Below are positions 44,983-57,151 of a stretch of 64,000 nucleotides of DNA, in pieces. Below the pieces are notes generated by a model. It searched no databases. It had not been told where the DNA came from and saw nothing but the letters and a program-made list of their open reading frames with translations. Made by a program: the position numbers and the translations under genes. The DNA is from Gnetum montanum (lineage: Eukaryota; Streptophyta; Gnetopsida; Gnetales; Gnetaceae). Location of the stretch: assembly GCA_015680685.1 (NCBI GenBank), contig MNCI01001838.1, forward strand, positions 268,988-332,987, written 5' to 3'. Each line of letters opens with the position of its first letter. Position 1 is the first letter of the stretch.

Positions 44983-47121
44983 CTCCATCCTAGTTCAAGA
45001 ACTAATAAGTGTTTTTCACCTTTTTATTTTTACAATTTCATATCATTTTCTTATTTCTTCCGAAATTTTCTGATTCTTAATATGTTCTCCATTTCTTAAT
45101 ATTTTTATTTTCTTTATATTTTTCTCTTTTCTTAAGTCATATTGTTTATGTTTTATGAATGTCTTTTATATTTTCGTTAATAATACTGCCAAGTCATAAT
45201 GCAGAAGTCAACATTATGTGTTGGGTTTTTGTTCTATGCTATCAAGATGATTGGGTAAGTAATTGTGCAAAGCAGTGAGACCACCTCATCCATCCCTCTA
45301 ATTCTTTGAATAAAATGTCTTTTTCATGGAAACAATTTGGTTCTTCTTTCATGAAACTAAAATCAATCAATGATCATTGAACCTTGAAGAAAGAGGGAAT
45401 GACCAAGTGGGAACGGTAAGGGTGTGACCTCAAGGGGACTTGTTGGGTTTTCGTCTTGTCTTCCTTCATGTGGTTTATGACTCCTCTTGGAATGTATCAT
45501 CACTCCTCTGTCAACTAATAAAAAGGAAGCTTTGTCTTTGCATGGTGTGGTTCCCATTTCAAAAAAAGAAAAAACAAAAAGAAAAAGAAAAAAAGCAACA
45601 ATAATGGGAATTCAAAGCACACCCCTTAGACACAATAATGGGCTACAAGCACTGGTGATGGGCTTGAAAAAACATGTTATCCATGCGTGAAGGCATCCCT
45701 CTAAGGCCCTTCCGTCCTTCTTCTCCTTTCTTCTCTTTTTGGAGTGATGATCGTTCTTTGAGGTGGTTTTGGACTCTTGGTGGTTGGCAAGAGGGAACAC
45801 ATCAATGCAAGGTTACTGTTCATGATATGGACTTGGTCTGAACTTGGACGAATAGGTAATCATTTTAATCATATTTTTCACAAGAACCTATTGTGGACAT
45901 GGTCAAGTACCTTACATCTTGATCTTTGAAATCCCTTGTCATCCCATTATTCACCTCACTACTGCATATGATTATGAGCCTTTTGGTTTTGTGTAGTATA
46001 GTACAACATCCCAACCACAATAGTTGTATGTTTTTTGAAATGAAGACATGGCCTACATTTAGCTTCTTCGGTGCCCACAGACATTTATAGAAGTGGTTAT
46101 GCAAGGGTATTATGGTAGAAGCCTGCTTTGGGGAGGACCCACTTGCATAACTTTTATTGATCATGGCTTTGAACTAACCTTTACATCTTCCAAAACATCA
46201 ATGACAATTTCTCTAAATTTATGCATAATTTTGCGACTACTCCTCATCACTTTCAATTACTTTTTTACTTTTTCCTACTTTTCTGTTAAAATATCCTTCA
46301 AGTTCAATATTTCTTGCTCATCTTTTGAATTAGACCTTTGGTTTCAATTGTTCAAAAACTTATGTGCTTCCGAAGTTATGGTTATTAGTCATGGGGGCTA
46401 GGGATGTCCGCTTTGAAATTTTGAAATTTTTCTAACATCCTATTTTTGAACATCATGGGAACTAATAGTAATTGATCAAAATAATGTGAATAGCTTGATG
46501 ATTTTAGTTACCTCATAGTCTCAGGCATACTATGCTATCATCACATTATGCTTAAATGAAAACTAAGGGATTCGAAAAGGGTTAATTATTAAGGAAAATT
46601 TACCAAAACTAATGTTGATCCATTGGTAACTACAGGTGATGCTAAAAGAAATGCCTAAGGAAGAAGGTCTTTTGCTAGGCATGGAAATGAAGCTAAGAGA
46701 GGGACAATGGAGGATATGCCCATGGACAAATCATAGCACATACAAGATAGTAGCTCGAGCATCACATGTTTACTAGATCCATGGGATGATGAGAAGAAAT
46801 TTCAGTCCATCCTTCAAGAATGTTGCACATAACTAGAGAAGCATCGACATAACAATTTAGGTTGGAAGTCTGCCACCTCTAGTGGCAATAAGAAGAATCA
46901 TCTTCAACAGATTCTTAAAGACCTCTACAAATTTTGTAATTTTCAAAGCCTATCCAGTCTTTCTATCACTCTATCATTTTGTATGCATCCACTTGAATAA
47001 AATTTTATAATGCAGCATTCAATGTCAGTTACTAGTTAGCATTAGTCAATAATTTCATACCTTTTCGGTTTTGTAAAGAAAGCTTGATCCTATTCTGTTA
47101 ACTCGAGGATGAGTTTTTATT
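44983..47121 (+). other. Element B: 3' noncoding region
   Basis: T-rich tract 45000-45180, then the shared motif chain: GTGAGACCACCTCATCCATCC near 45276, AAGGGTGTGACCTCAAGGGG near 45418, TCTTTGCATGGTGTGG near 45533, CACACCCCTTAGAC near 45619, ACATGTTATCCATGCGTGAA near 45672, CTGCTTTGGGGAGGACCCAC near 46123, PPT-like TTAGTCATGGGGG at 46385-46397, and the tail before the PPT. No gene seen. Confidence 0.7.
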
Positions 47122-47135
47122 CAGTTGTGGGGGTA
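47122..47135 (+). promoter_or_regulatory. Element B: polypurine tract
   Basis: CAGTTGTGGGGGTA directly before the LTR start TGATGAGTTATC. Confidence 0.65.
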
Positions 47136-48106
47136 TGATGAGTTATCAGTTGGTTAGGTTATCTGATAAAAAGTCAACTTTTTTGTTGGCTCCGATATCC
47201 TAGCCTTGACAACAAGGCTCCATTTTCAAGGCTTTGATGACAAGGCTTTGATGTAAAGGCTCTGACAACAAGGCTACATCAATGAGGCCTCATCGACGCA
47301 GTCAGTTGCATTGATGAGGCCCTATTGATGCAACCTAGTAATAAAATCTATAAATATGCACTCATAGCTATGTTTATGAAACTTTTTGGTCAATAGAGTA
47401 GTTGAACTCTTGTAATTTTGTTCTATAGTCTTAAAGAACAGTCAATGAGTGCCCACAGTGTGGATCTGAGTCAATTGTATGATGTCGTATTCGAGTGGCA
47501 ATGTACCTGGACACATTCCATGAATGGAAATAAGATCAAGATTGATTCTTATTCATTGCAACACTTTGACTTAGATTAAATTTACTTTTAATGTAATTTA
47601 TATTCCATGTACTTAGTTAATATTTACGTTTCCATGCATGTTAATGAATTGGTGGAATGAGTGTGACTAATTTCGAGCATAAACATGTATTCGCTTGGTA
47701 ATCCCAGTAGCATTATTGCTTGGTTTGCCCTGTAGCATAGCGCTTGGTAATCCCAGTAGTGGATACGTGGGTTCAGGACATGTATGACAAGCTGGGAATG
47801 GACACTCATCACCCGTAGGCTAGTTTAGACTTTACTTTCAATTGTTAATTAGTTTAAATAATTGATTTCTTTATTATTGTTAGGAGTAGCATAAGATCGC
47901 AAGAAAATAAAAAATCATATGCCTCACTTTGGACTAAACCATACATGACAAAGCTACCACTAGTCCAAGTGGGAAGATAGCAAACTACAATCAAGGCATA
48001 ATGATCTAAATGCCACAACTAGTCCCATACACAGAATTCGACTGGATGGTGCATGAACATTTGTGATTTGTATGGTCGAGCATAGGGGCTACCTCGCCGC
48101 TCATCA
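47136..48106 (+). repeat. Element B: 3' LTR
   Basis: 971 bp, TGATGAGTTATC to GCTCATCA. TATA box CTATAAATA at 47348-47356, and the same imperfect CAAGGCT/GACAACAAGG units before it as in the 5' LTR. Confidence 0.8.
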
Positions 48107-48305
48107 GTGGTTAGTCCTATCCTATTGATTTTTTAGTCATTTATGTAGGGAAAAACAAGGGAGAAATCCCTATTATCATGGGAAGATCTTGGCTTAGCAT
48201 TATGGATGCTAAGCTTGGAATTAAAGACTTGTCCTTGGAAATTTTCAAGGAGGATGAAGCTAAAATCCTTCAATGATGCAGGGTTCCATGTATCACATAC
48301 AATGA
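48107..48305 (+). pseudogene. Element E: protease fragment between B and D
   Basis: One frame reads FLVIYVGKNKGEIPIIMGRS and WLSIMDAKLGIKDLSLEIFK, the C-terminal half of the aspartic protease, as in A (36590-36710) and D. The catalytic DSG part is missing on the left because element B stands there. The frame is cut at 48305 by element D and continues at 57999. Confidence 0.75.
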
Positions 48306-48907
48306 TGATGAATGGTGAGGTACCCCTATGCTCAACCATATGAATACGAGTGTTTCACGCATGATCCGGTTGAATACCAAGGATTAAGCACCTATGTACC
48401 TCTGTAGAACAATAATAGGTTGATTAATCATTNCTGAACTGGTGCAATGCTACTGGGATCACCAAATGCTAATCATTACTGGGTTACCAAGCACTACACA
48501 CATGCTCAAAGCAGTCGTACTGAGTGTATTTAACTAAGAGAGTTGTAAGGTGAGAGAAATCATTAATTAACTAGGAAAGCATTAAATAATAATTAACACT
48601 AATTAATCTATTCTGTATGCTGCAAGGTTTATCATAAAGTTCATCTTTATTGCTGTACACAAAGTGTGCTTAGGTACACAATGCTCAAATAAAGATCCAT
48701 TCACTCTATGACTCCTACTGTAGGCATGCAGAAATAATTGTAACTCTGGAGGGAAAAATGGCAAGAGTTTGGCTAAGGGAATAACTTCTAACTGTGGAAA
48801 CCAAAGGCGCCACCTCTTATTTATAGGCAAGGAGACGAGCCATGATATCGGGTATCTAATATCGCATGGTCGATCCGATATCGCGTACGCGATATCACGG
48901 TTCATCA
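48306..48907 (-). repeat. Element D: 3' LTR, with a piece missing at an N
   Basis: 602 bp against 822 bp for the 5' LTR. The difference is a block of about 215 bp absent at the N at 48433. TATA box on the minus strand at 48818-48826, with GATATCGC palindromes at 48840-48895. Confidence 0.85.
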
Positions 48908-48923
48908 TATCCCCATGATTGAA
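48908..48923 (-). promoter_or_regulatory. Element D: polypurine tract
   Basis: On the minus strand TTCAATCATGGGGATA, directly before the LTR start TGATGAACC. Same motif as in A. Confidence 0.6.
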
Positions 48924-50949
48924 TGAAAACTCATTCTTGAGTTCCTTACAAAATATTGGGAAGGTATGGGATTATTGATTGAATGACCATTAACAGTGGA
49001 GTGGGAAGATAGACTCAACGTGCCTAGTAAATGGATCAACAATACAATACATGAAAACATTAGTTTTCATGACCACCAAAGTGAACACTGTACGTAAATG
49101 ACATCTGGCCTCGTTTGGCAGCTAGGAGAGAAGGAGAGGAAGAAAGAAGAAGATGTGTTGCCGCTGGTGCCAAGATTACGCCTTCCATTGTTTATCCATA
49201 GCCATGCCACCAATCTTGCTCCTTTCGTAAACATTCCAATTCTGGTCCATCCTAAGTGTTTCCTCCAGGCCCAGTCCATTGTTGCATGATTACCATCTGC
49301 CCACACGACACAGTCACAAATGAGTGAGGGTAGATAAATCACAATGCAATTGATACCTTGCCTCGATGTAAAGGCCATTGGCTGAGTTATGGTTATGGTA
49401 GATATTGATTTTGGAGTTTTAACACTAGTGACTACCCATGGTGTAGGGGTTAGGAAAAATTGAAAAAATTGTGCCAGGGCCCCCATGATGAAGAGCGAAC
49501 CTTCAGTAGCAATAGGATGGAAAAAGATGAGGAATAAGAAAGATGGAGAAAAATTAACAATAGTAATGCTAATAAAATGAATGTCATGGATGCGGATGAA
49601 ACAAAAATTGTTGATTGCAAAAAATTTTTAAGGGAAAGAAGTTAACAAGTGCACCAAAAAGGAATGCCAGTGGGTCCTCCCCAAAGCAGGCCCATGCCAT
49701 TGATGCACTGACAAACTAACAATCCAAAGAGTCTGTAGGCTCTAGGAATGTCATTTGGAAGCAAGAGTTAAAAACTTACCCACAAGAAAGTACCAAGGAA
49801 AAATGATGCATCAATCAAGGTATGGACTAATGATAAAACTGGCAATGAGGTGAAAAATGAAAAAGAAAGGTGGAGAGGAGAGAATGGAATGGAAACCCAA
49901 GAACAAGGTTGTGTAAAATCCCTTGTGTGTTTCATGGTTAATGTGACCGAATAGAACTCATTCCAAATCTAGGCTCAAAAATCCTCATTCAGTGACCTCA
50001 CATCAACACATTTGACCAACCCATCCTCGTGAAATAACAAGAATGCCTCTACAAAAAAGTCACCACCATTTCGAGGAGAGCGAGATGGAGAACCAGGAAG
50101 CAAGAAAGGGCTTGAGTTAGAGGGGACCTTTAGGCATGGGTAAAATGTCTTTCCAGTTCCATAACCAGTGCGTGTAGCCCAATTGCATTATTGTGTCCAA
50201 GGGGTGTGCTTTGAATTGTCACTATTTTTTTTTCACGTGAGAACCACACCATGCAAAGACTTATTTTTATGAACTCAGCTTCTGATGATTTGATGAATGG
50301 TAAAAATGGCTGAAAATCCAAAGAAAAAGCATCCAAGAATTCAAGAGAATAGCCAGTACAAATGCATCGAATCCCCTTGAAGTCACACCCTTTTCATCCC
50401 TTGAGTCCTTCCTTAGTTTGAGAAATACTCGGCCACCACTTTGTTAACAGTTTTATTAGAGAAAAGGGACTGTACAGTTTCAAGCCAAGGGAGACCACAG
50501 GATTTTATGGATGTATGGACGATGTGGACTCATTACTTGTTAATCAAAAGAACCATACCCTAATATCGACATCATACTTTAAATTTAAAATCCAAACATT
50601 AGCAATCGATATAATATTATTCATACCACCATCATGAACACTTATTGGGTGATGAACAAAATAAAATCACACAAAGGAATGTTAAAAATATGAACGATAG
50701 TGTAAAACAAAAAATAAGAAAAATTAAGGAAATGTGCAAAACAAAAAAGTGTAAAACAAAAATATGTAAAACAAAAACTTAGAAAGAACTGAGGGCCTTC
50801 AATGATTAGCAAGGATCGCCATCTCCCCCATGACTGAATTGGAAGGAGGAGATCTGAAATAATGAGCAAGGTTGCCCACCTACAAAGGTAGCATATGTTT
50901 TGGCTATCTTAAACTCATGGAAGGGTTTTGTTTGTTGCACGTTGACGAA
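48924..50949 (-). other. Element D: 3' noncoding region
   Basis: Mirror of the region in A. Read on the minus strand: PPT-like AGTCATGGGGGAGATGG (50822-50838), T-rich tract (50645-50790), ATGAGTCCACATCGTCCAT near 50520, AAGGGTGTGACTTCAAGGGG near 50372-50391, GTCTTTGCATGGTGTGG near 50245, TTACCCATGCCTAAAGG near 50140, CTGCTTTGGGGAGGACCCAC near 49672, ATGGGGGCCCTGG near 49486. The frame from there (139 residues, 49067-49486) resembles the shorter one in A only at its start, so coding is doubtful. Confidence 0.7.
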
Positions 50950-52229
50950 CAGTCTCTTATTCGGGCTCTCAGGTTTATATATGGTCATTGCCCCTGAAGG
51001 AAAAGTTGCATAGACAATGGAAGGTCCTTCCTATAGTGTTTGAAATTTGGTACATTATGACACATGTGTGGGGTTCCAATAGAGAACCTTATCTCCTGTT
51101 GATACATAACTTTCCTAATTTTCAGGTCATGACGTTGTTTATTAAATGCCTCATGCAACTTATTAGAAGATAGTTTAGCTAATTGGTTCTTTTCTAGCAA
51201 GTTAAGAGTCATCAACCTTTGTTTTTGTGCTAGATCAAGGTCAAGGTTGAGGTCACATGTTGTGGCTAGTGTATGGAGCTTAGTTTGGGTAGAGAGCGTT
51301 GGAAATTTTCCATACACTAACTCATAGGGAGAGTTGCCTATAGGGAGTTTCCACGTGGAGCGGTATGCCCAAAGAGCATCATTTAGTTTAGTGCTCCAAT
51401 CTCATCTATATTTGCTAATGGTTTTGGTCAGTATCTTTGTAATCTCCCTATTGGTGACCTTGGCTTGACCATTTGCTTGGGGGTGGTATGGTGTAGTCAA
51501 TTTGTGCTCAACCCCTAAGAGTTGCATTAACTTTAGAAAAGTTGCATCTGTAAAGTGTGTACCATTATCTGAGATAAGTGCACATGGCACACCAAACTTG
51601 TTGATGACTTGTTGTTAGACAAATCATGTAGCTATGGATGAGGTGCAGTCTTTAACAGCAACTGCTTTAGCCCATTTTGTTAAGTAGTCTATAGCAACTA
51701 CGATGTAAGCTTTTCCATTGGACATTGGTGTAATGGGTCCCATGAAATCGATTCCCCAAATGTCAAAGGGTTCTAGCAGTTGAATCCATTGTTGCGGATC
51801 CTCCATTCTAGTAGTCATTCCCCCATCACATTGGCAGTGCTCATAAGATTGGACGAATTGATGGATGTCCCGGAACAAGGTAGGCCAATAATACCCTGCA
51901 AGCAGGATCTTGATGGCCATTCGTCTCCTAGCATAATGACCCCCACAAGGGCCCTCATGAGTGTCTTGGATAACTCTCAGTTGATCTCTATCAATAATAC
52001 ATGATCAAACCAAGCCATCAGGACATACTTTGTAAAGTTGTCCATTGATCTCCATAAAATACTTGGCTATGTGAAGAAACTATTGTTTCTTCTCAAGGTT
52101 TAGCTCTTGTGATGTTTGTTGGGTAAGGAGATAGGTAAGAATGCTACTGTACCAGTTTGTCTCCATGGGTGATTGGTCATTCACTACACCGGAAAAGAGG
52201 AACTCATGGGGGAAGTGATCAGAGATGGG
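50950..52229 (-). pseudogene. Element D: integrase
   Basis: Pieces 51624-51920 (zinc domain and first Asp, WGIDFMGPI), 51402-51590 (SDNGTHF second Asp, PQANGQAKVTN) and 50985-51317 (C-terminal part). Two expected residues are changed: the first Cys of the CxxC pair (QSYEHC) and the catalytic Glu (GQAK in place of GQAE, a G-to-A change). Frameshifts and stops between the pieces. Confidence 0.8.
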
Positions 52230-52649
52230 ATATTCATCCTCTTTGTTGTCCCAGTGCAACCAAGGTAAATGATCAGCAACTATGTTCTCGGTGCCTTTAT
52301 GATTGATCATTGTTAGATCAAACTCTTGTAGGATTACCAATCATCATATAATATGGGGGCTTACCATTCGCTTAGTCATGAGAAACCAGATTGCACTATG
52401 ATCTGTATGTATGAATACTACATAGTGCCTAAATTTTTCTAGTGCAAACACTACAACCATTAATTCTTTTTCTGTAGTAGTGTAGTTAAGTTGTGCACCA
52501 GCTATACTTCTACTTGCACAGTGGATGTAATAAGGATGTTTCTGGTCATCTAACTGCATAAGTACGACTCCTAAGGCATAGTTGGACACATCAGTCATAA
52601 CATGGAATGGTCTAGACCAGTCAGGAGTTTGTAGAATGGGTGTTTCTAC
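52230..52649 (-). pseudogene. Element D: RNase H
   Basis: Open piece 52344-52598 with MTDVSNYALGVVLMQL, TTEKELMVVVFALEKF and HTDHSAIWFL, so all three acidic residues are kept. The tether that follows (KGTENIVADHLPWL) is in 52080-52340. Confidence 0.8.
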
Positions 52650-53560
52650 CAGCTTCTACTTTAGAGTTTAGAAAGCTAGTTCGCATTCCTTGGTCCACTC
52701 AAAGGGTACATCCTTTTTTGTTAGCTCTACCAATGGTTTGGTAATCTTTGAAAAGTTCTCTATGAATCTCCTATAGTAGCCAGTGTGTCCAAGGAATGAC
52801 TGAATGTCTTTGATAGTTTCTAGTTGACGAGTGATTCCTTGGATGACTTTGATTTTTTCAGGGTCTACCTCTATCCCTGCATGTGAAATTTTATGCCTAA
52901 GTACTATGCCTTCTTGGACCATCAAGTGGCTTTTTTGCTAGTTGAGCCTTAGATTAGCTTCTACATATCTTTTTAGCACTTTCTCCAATTGGTCCAAGGC
53001 TTGATCAAAACTTGCTCCGTGGGTGGAGAAGTCATCCATAAAGACTTCCACACCATTTCCTATCTGCTGCTGGAATATGCTTAGAACTAAGTGTTGAAAT
53101 GTGGCAGGGGCATTGCACAAGCCTAATGACATTTGTTTGTATGCAAATGTTCCCCAAGGACTGGTGAATGTAGTTTTGGCTTGGTCTTCTAGGGCTATTT
53201 GTATTTGGTTATATCTGCTATAGCCATCCAGAAAACTATAATAGCAATGCCCTACGATTGTGTCCAAGAGTTGGTTAAGAAATGGCAATGGAAAGTGATC
53301 CTTAAATGTTGCCATGTTTAGCAGCCTAAAATCTATACACATCCTCCATTTGCCTCCCTTTTAGGCACGATTACCAAGGGACTAACCCATTCACTATCAA
53401 TAATGGGGTATATGAACCCAGCCTTTAGAAGCTGTTTGATTTTTTCTTTTACTACTCGCTTCAACTTTGGGTTCAATCACCTCTGTGGTTGTTTTCGAGG
53501 CTTCATGGAGGAGTCAGTGTAAACCCTATGTTGGCATATCCTAGGATTTATTCTAGTTAA
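52650..53560 (-). pseudogene. Element D: reverse transcriptase
   Basis: Open piece 52938-53342 with MCIDFRLLNMATFKDHF, QMSLGLCNAPATFQ and VFMDDFSTHG. The FMDD loop is the catalytic motif in place of YxDD. It is followed by 52668-52925 with GIEVDPEKIKVIQGITRQ and GYYRRFIENFSKI. Broken by a frameshift near 53345 and a stop near 52930. Confidence 0.85.
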
Positions 53561-55529
53561 TTTTGGATATGACTAGGCGAATGCTTTTGACCATTTGTTT
53601 ATTACCTTTAGCTGACTCTCTTTTTGTTGCAAGGAAGCCTTGCATTGATGATTACCAGTTTTCCATTCTTAAGGAACATGTATTTCATACTGGTGGGCAA
53701 TGGTCTTAGCTCCTAGGGGCTCTCGTTTAAATTCTTTAGGAATTTCCAACTTTTCCCAGTTGATGTTTTCTAAGTTAGGACTAGGAAGTTAGTGGTGGAC
53801 TTGCTCTAATGCATCAATGCTATCTATGTATGCGCAAGTCAAACCCTCAGTTAGTTCCATGCATATAAGTGAGCTACTTTCTTGATTAGCTATCAGCCAT
53901 TGGGTGTCTTCTTGTTGTGTCACTGCTGCATACATGTACCTTTGTATGTTAATCATTTGTGCACACTGATTACATGCAGGCAATGTTAAACTTTGCACAA
54001 CCCATGATCTTTGCACGTAGTTATACACTATGTCATTGTATGCGATGCATGGAACCTTCTTCTTCTCAATGTTTCCAAAAGTTTTTTTCTTAGATATTTC
54101 TAGGGAAGGATCACAAATACCTAGGCATGCATCAATAGTGCTTAGCCATGCTCTTCCCATTATGATTAGGAAGTCCCCCTTACTATTATTCACTTGGATC
54201 ACTAGGAAGTCAGCTGGATATGACCATCCACAAATAGTGGTAACAATGTCCTCCACTAATCTGAAGGGAATAGTGATGGACTGGTCAGCCAACTCTAAAT
54301 AGACATTGCTCCTTTTTAATGGAGGTAGGTTCCAGGCCTTATACATTTCTTGGGATATTAGGTTGACACTAGAACCTGAATCCAAAAGAGCTTTGCATGG
54401 CTCATTCCCAACGATTTGTAGATGTATTAGGAGACTCCTAGGATTAGAGAATTTCCTGGGAAGGTGGCCAACCTTGATCCAATTTGTAACGACATGTGTT
54501 AACATGACCATATGCATTGAATGCGGTGTTAAGTTCAAAAGGGGCTTTGAAGCTTTAGTTGATACGGAGGCATCCAAAGACTCAGCTGCTTGGGGTTGCA
54601 AGGGCTTGGTTGGACTATTGGATTTGAAGAAAGATATTTTCTTCATATGGTTGTCAGAACCAATAGTAGGTTGAGGATTAACAGCCCTTGTGACATTACG
54701 TTGTTGTGGCTGAGTAGGGAGTTCACCTTGCATTGTTGGAGTAGGTGGTAATGGAGCTATTGGTGGGAGAGACGTGGCTGGATTAGAAGGATGGTATACT
54801 TGTGGAATGTCACCCCTAGAAGAGGGAGTCCTATAGTACTTGCAGGCTTGGTAGTGGTGTTGGGGAGTAATGTGACCAACAGAGTTACGTGGAGAAATTG
54901 GATGTTGCACGTAATATCCATATGGGTCAGGTTGCCAGTAAGGATATTGTTGCCTCGGGGGTGGCATTCCCCATGATTGTGGGTGTTGCCACTATTGATG
55001 TTGCTTAATTGGTTGTGGTGGAGTTCCACTTGGATAATATGTTAAAGGCTGGTGGAACTGCCTTGGGTTACCTTGGGGATAAGGTAACCATCAAGATGTT
55101 TGCCATTTGTTTAAATGTGGATTAAGTGCATACACCCTAGACTCCTGCAGATGTGAGATCACAGGGCAACATCCCTTAGGATGGTCATATTGACAGATCT
55201 CACATCCACTATCATCATCTATGTCTGAGTCCACAACTTCTTCAATAATAGCAACTTTTCCCTTACCCTTGTTATGTGCATTGTCTGATTCTCTCTTTTT
55301 CCTTTTGTCACGATCACTACCTCATTCCCTAGACTTCTCTAATACTTTGAGAATAGTTTGAAACCTACTATCCAGGGAGTCCCACATTTGGTTTACCTTT
55401 GTCAATACTTTTGATGCTAACTTTTGAATAGGCAAGGTTTTCTTATTCACCATCTCTTCGAGTGGTGACTCTTCCTCATCCTCACAAAATCTTACTCCCT
55501 TCTTTCAGAGGGAAGGATCTTAGTTGTAT
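53561..55529 (-). pseudogene. Element D: nucleocapsid, proline-rich linker and protease
   Basis: Zinc-knuckle-like QYDHPKGCCPVISHLQES near 55200-55145. Then a 392-residue open frame 53789-54967: Pro/Gln/Tyr-rich for about 120 residues, aspartic protease with CKALLDSGSSVNLISQEMY and IIMGRAWLSTIDA, and the conserved linker ending SIDALEQVHH. The protease active site is intact. It is the longest open protease frame in the window. Confidence 0.8.
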
Positions 55530-57039
55530 TCTTCTGCACTCTCTCTTTTTCATAGCTCACCTTCTTCCTTGGCTACTTGCTCCCGTAGGCTATGAATTTG
55601 ATGGGACCTAAGCTTAGATAACCTCCCTTGGGCATAAGTCCCAAGGGTTCTTCTTGTTTCATGCCTAAGCCCATCTACGAGATGGCGTAGTTGATCCCGC
55701 TACGAATAACCATGGCTAGGAAAATAATGTAAAAGTGCATAATAGTGGTCCATGGCAACATCCAAGGGTTCATGACTTCCTTGTTTCCATCCTTGGATTT
55801 GCTTTCACAAGTTGGACACTTGAGAGTACGTTTGGTACTTATCGTTGAACAATTCTGACATTGTACTCCACCTACGAATGGATTCTGGTTCTAAGAACTG
55901 GTACCAGCTTTCAGCTTCTTTTATTAGTGTCTGTGGGAACAACTTAAGTTTTTGCCACTCATTTTCAATGTTTTGCAAGGCACATGTATTGTGAAATTCT
56001 TGTAAGTGATTTTAAGGATCAACGTTATATTCCCCTTTAAATCGTGGGATGTTATTCATGTCTAACTTGATCCTACTATCTTTTTTGTGCCTTGTTGGAA
56101 CTCTCACAGCCTTAGTAATATCTAGCATGCTTCATGTGGTGAGTAGTGGTTCATCTTGATCTCTCGTTCGTAGCATCTATGATGCCTACACGGTTCCCTA
56201 CTATCCCTTCTTCTATGGTGTGATTCCCTAGAGTGCGCTCATCCTTTGTCTTGGTTGTCTCGTCTGTGACTTCCACTTTATTTGCCCTTATCCTCACAAT
56301 TTGTTTCTCTATGGCTATGTCTAGACATGGAAGGAGAGGGTGAAGGAGATGATAAAGGTAAAGAAGAAGGAGAACCACCCCCATGACGATGTCTACTACC
56401 TTCTCTTTGATGGTCTTTGCCTCAATTGCGATTGTGATTAGAATGCCCACCTTTGTCATGGGTCTTTGTTCCTTTTTTGGACACTTTATGTCTGTTGGTA
56501 TCAGCATCTAGGTTGTGAATGGTGGAATGAAGGTTCTGATACACAACCCCTTGGCCAAAGTCAAGGGGAGGAACATTGTTATGTGGGTGACTACTTGAGG
56601 CAAGTTCATCACCCTCAATTTCGCTTAAAACATGGGGGGCAACCTTAGACCATTTTCCCTTCAAGGACTTATGGTGTCTTTCCTGTTGCAAATCCCTTTG
56701 ATGTTGTGCTTCTATGGGACAATAGTCTCTTGAATCATAGTCCTGCACAATGTACTCTATGTGTAAGTGTTGCATGCCTATTTATGTGAGAGCACAAAGA
56801 AGCATACTTGGGACTGAACGGTCGGGAGGTAACATTATGTTACCTTCTAAGTCACGCCAATGCAGTTGTTCATCTTGGTGGAGAATAAATGTGAAGTCAG
56901 GTACATATTCATTGAAATGAACATATACCACATGAAACTATTGAGGAATTGGTGAATCAACATCATGTGTATCTTGCCGCCGATTGCTTCTTGTGTTAGT
57001 CCTAGGCGGTGAAGTGCCTTTGTGCGAAGAAGAAGACAT
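55530..57039 (-). pseudogene. Element D: gag
   Basis: Probable start at ATG 57039 (MSSSSHKGTS). HQDEQLHWRDLEGNIMLPPD near 56885, an open frame 56422-56775 with HKSLKGKW and HVLSEIEGDE, a Ser/His/Arg-rich middle to about 56150, then the gag core in many pieces (55560-56000). Numerous stops. Confidence 0.75.
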
Positions 57040-57151
57040 TTTGTCTTGTTCAGTGTGTAATGTACTATTATCTTTTTCTTAATCAACCCTAAGGATTCAT
57101 TCCAACCATGTAAATGATTTCCTAAGTTCTACTTAGTGCACAAAAAACTAA

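Larger units (their letters stand above)
31868..48106 (+). mobile_element. Element B: pol-less Athila-like LTR element, split by element A
   Basis: LTRs at 31868-32886 and 47136-48106 share order and phrases over their whole length, with a PBS after the first and a PPT before the second. Removing element A (33143-42384) joins the gag reading frame without a break. The internal part is then only about 5 kb: gag, a zinc-knuckle-like piece, a Pro/Ser/Gln-rich stretch and the 3' noncoding region. No protease, reverse transcriptase, RNase H or integrase is seen, so B depended on another element. The flanking pentamers GTAGC (left) and GTGGT (right) do not match well. Confidence 0.7.

Noticed and set aside
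42385-48106. Region 42385-48106 as an independent element next to A
   Set aside because: The gag frame joins 33142 to 42390 in phase and the LTR at 31868 pairs with that at 47136, so it is the rest of element B.
49067-49486. 139-residue open frame in the 3' region of element D
   Set aside because: Starts at the PPT-like ATGGGGG and resembles the frame in A (41024-41230) only for the first dozen residues, then diverges. Conservation is better explained at DNA level. Kept as noncoding.
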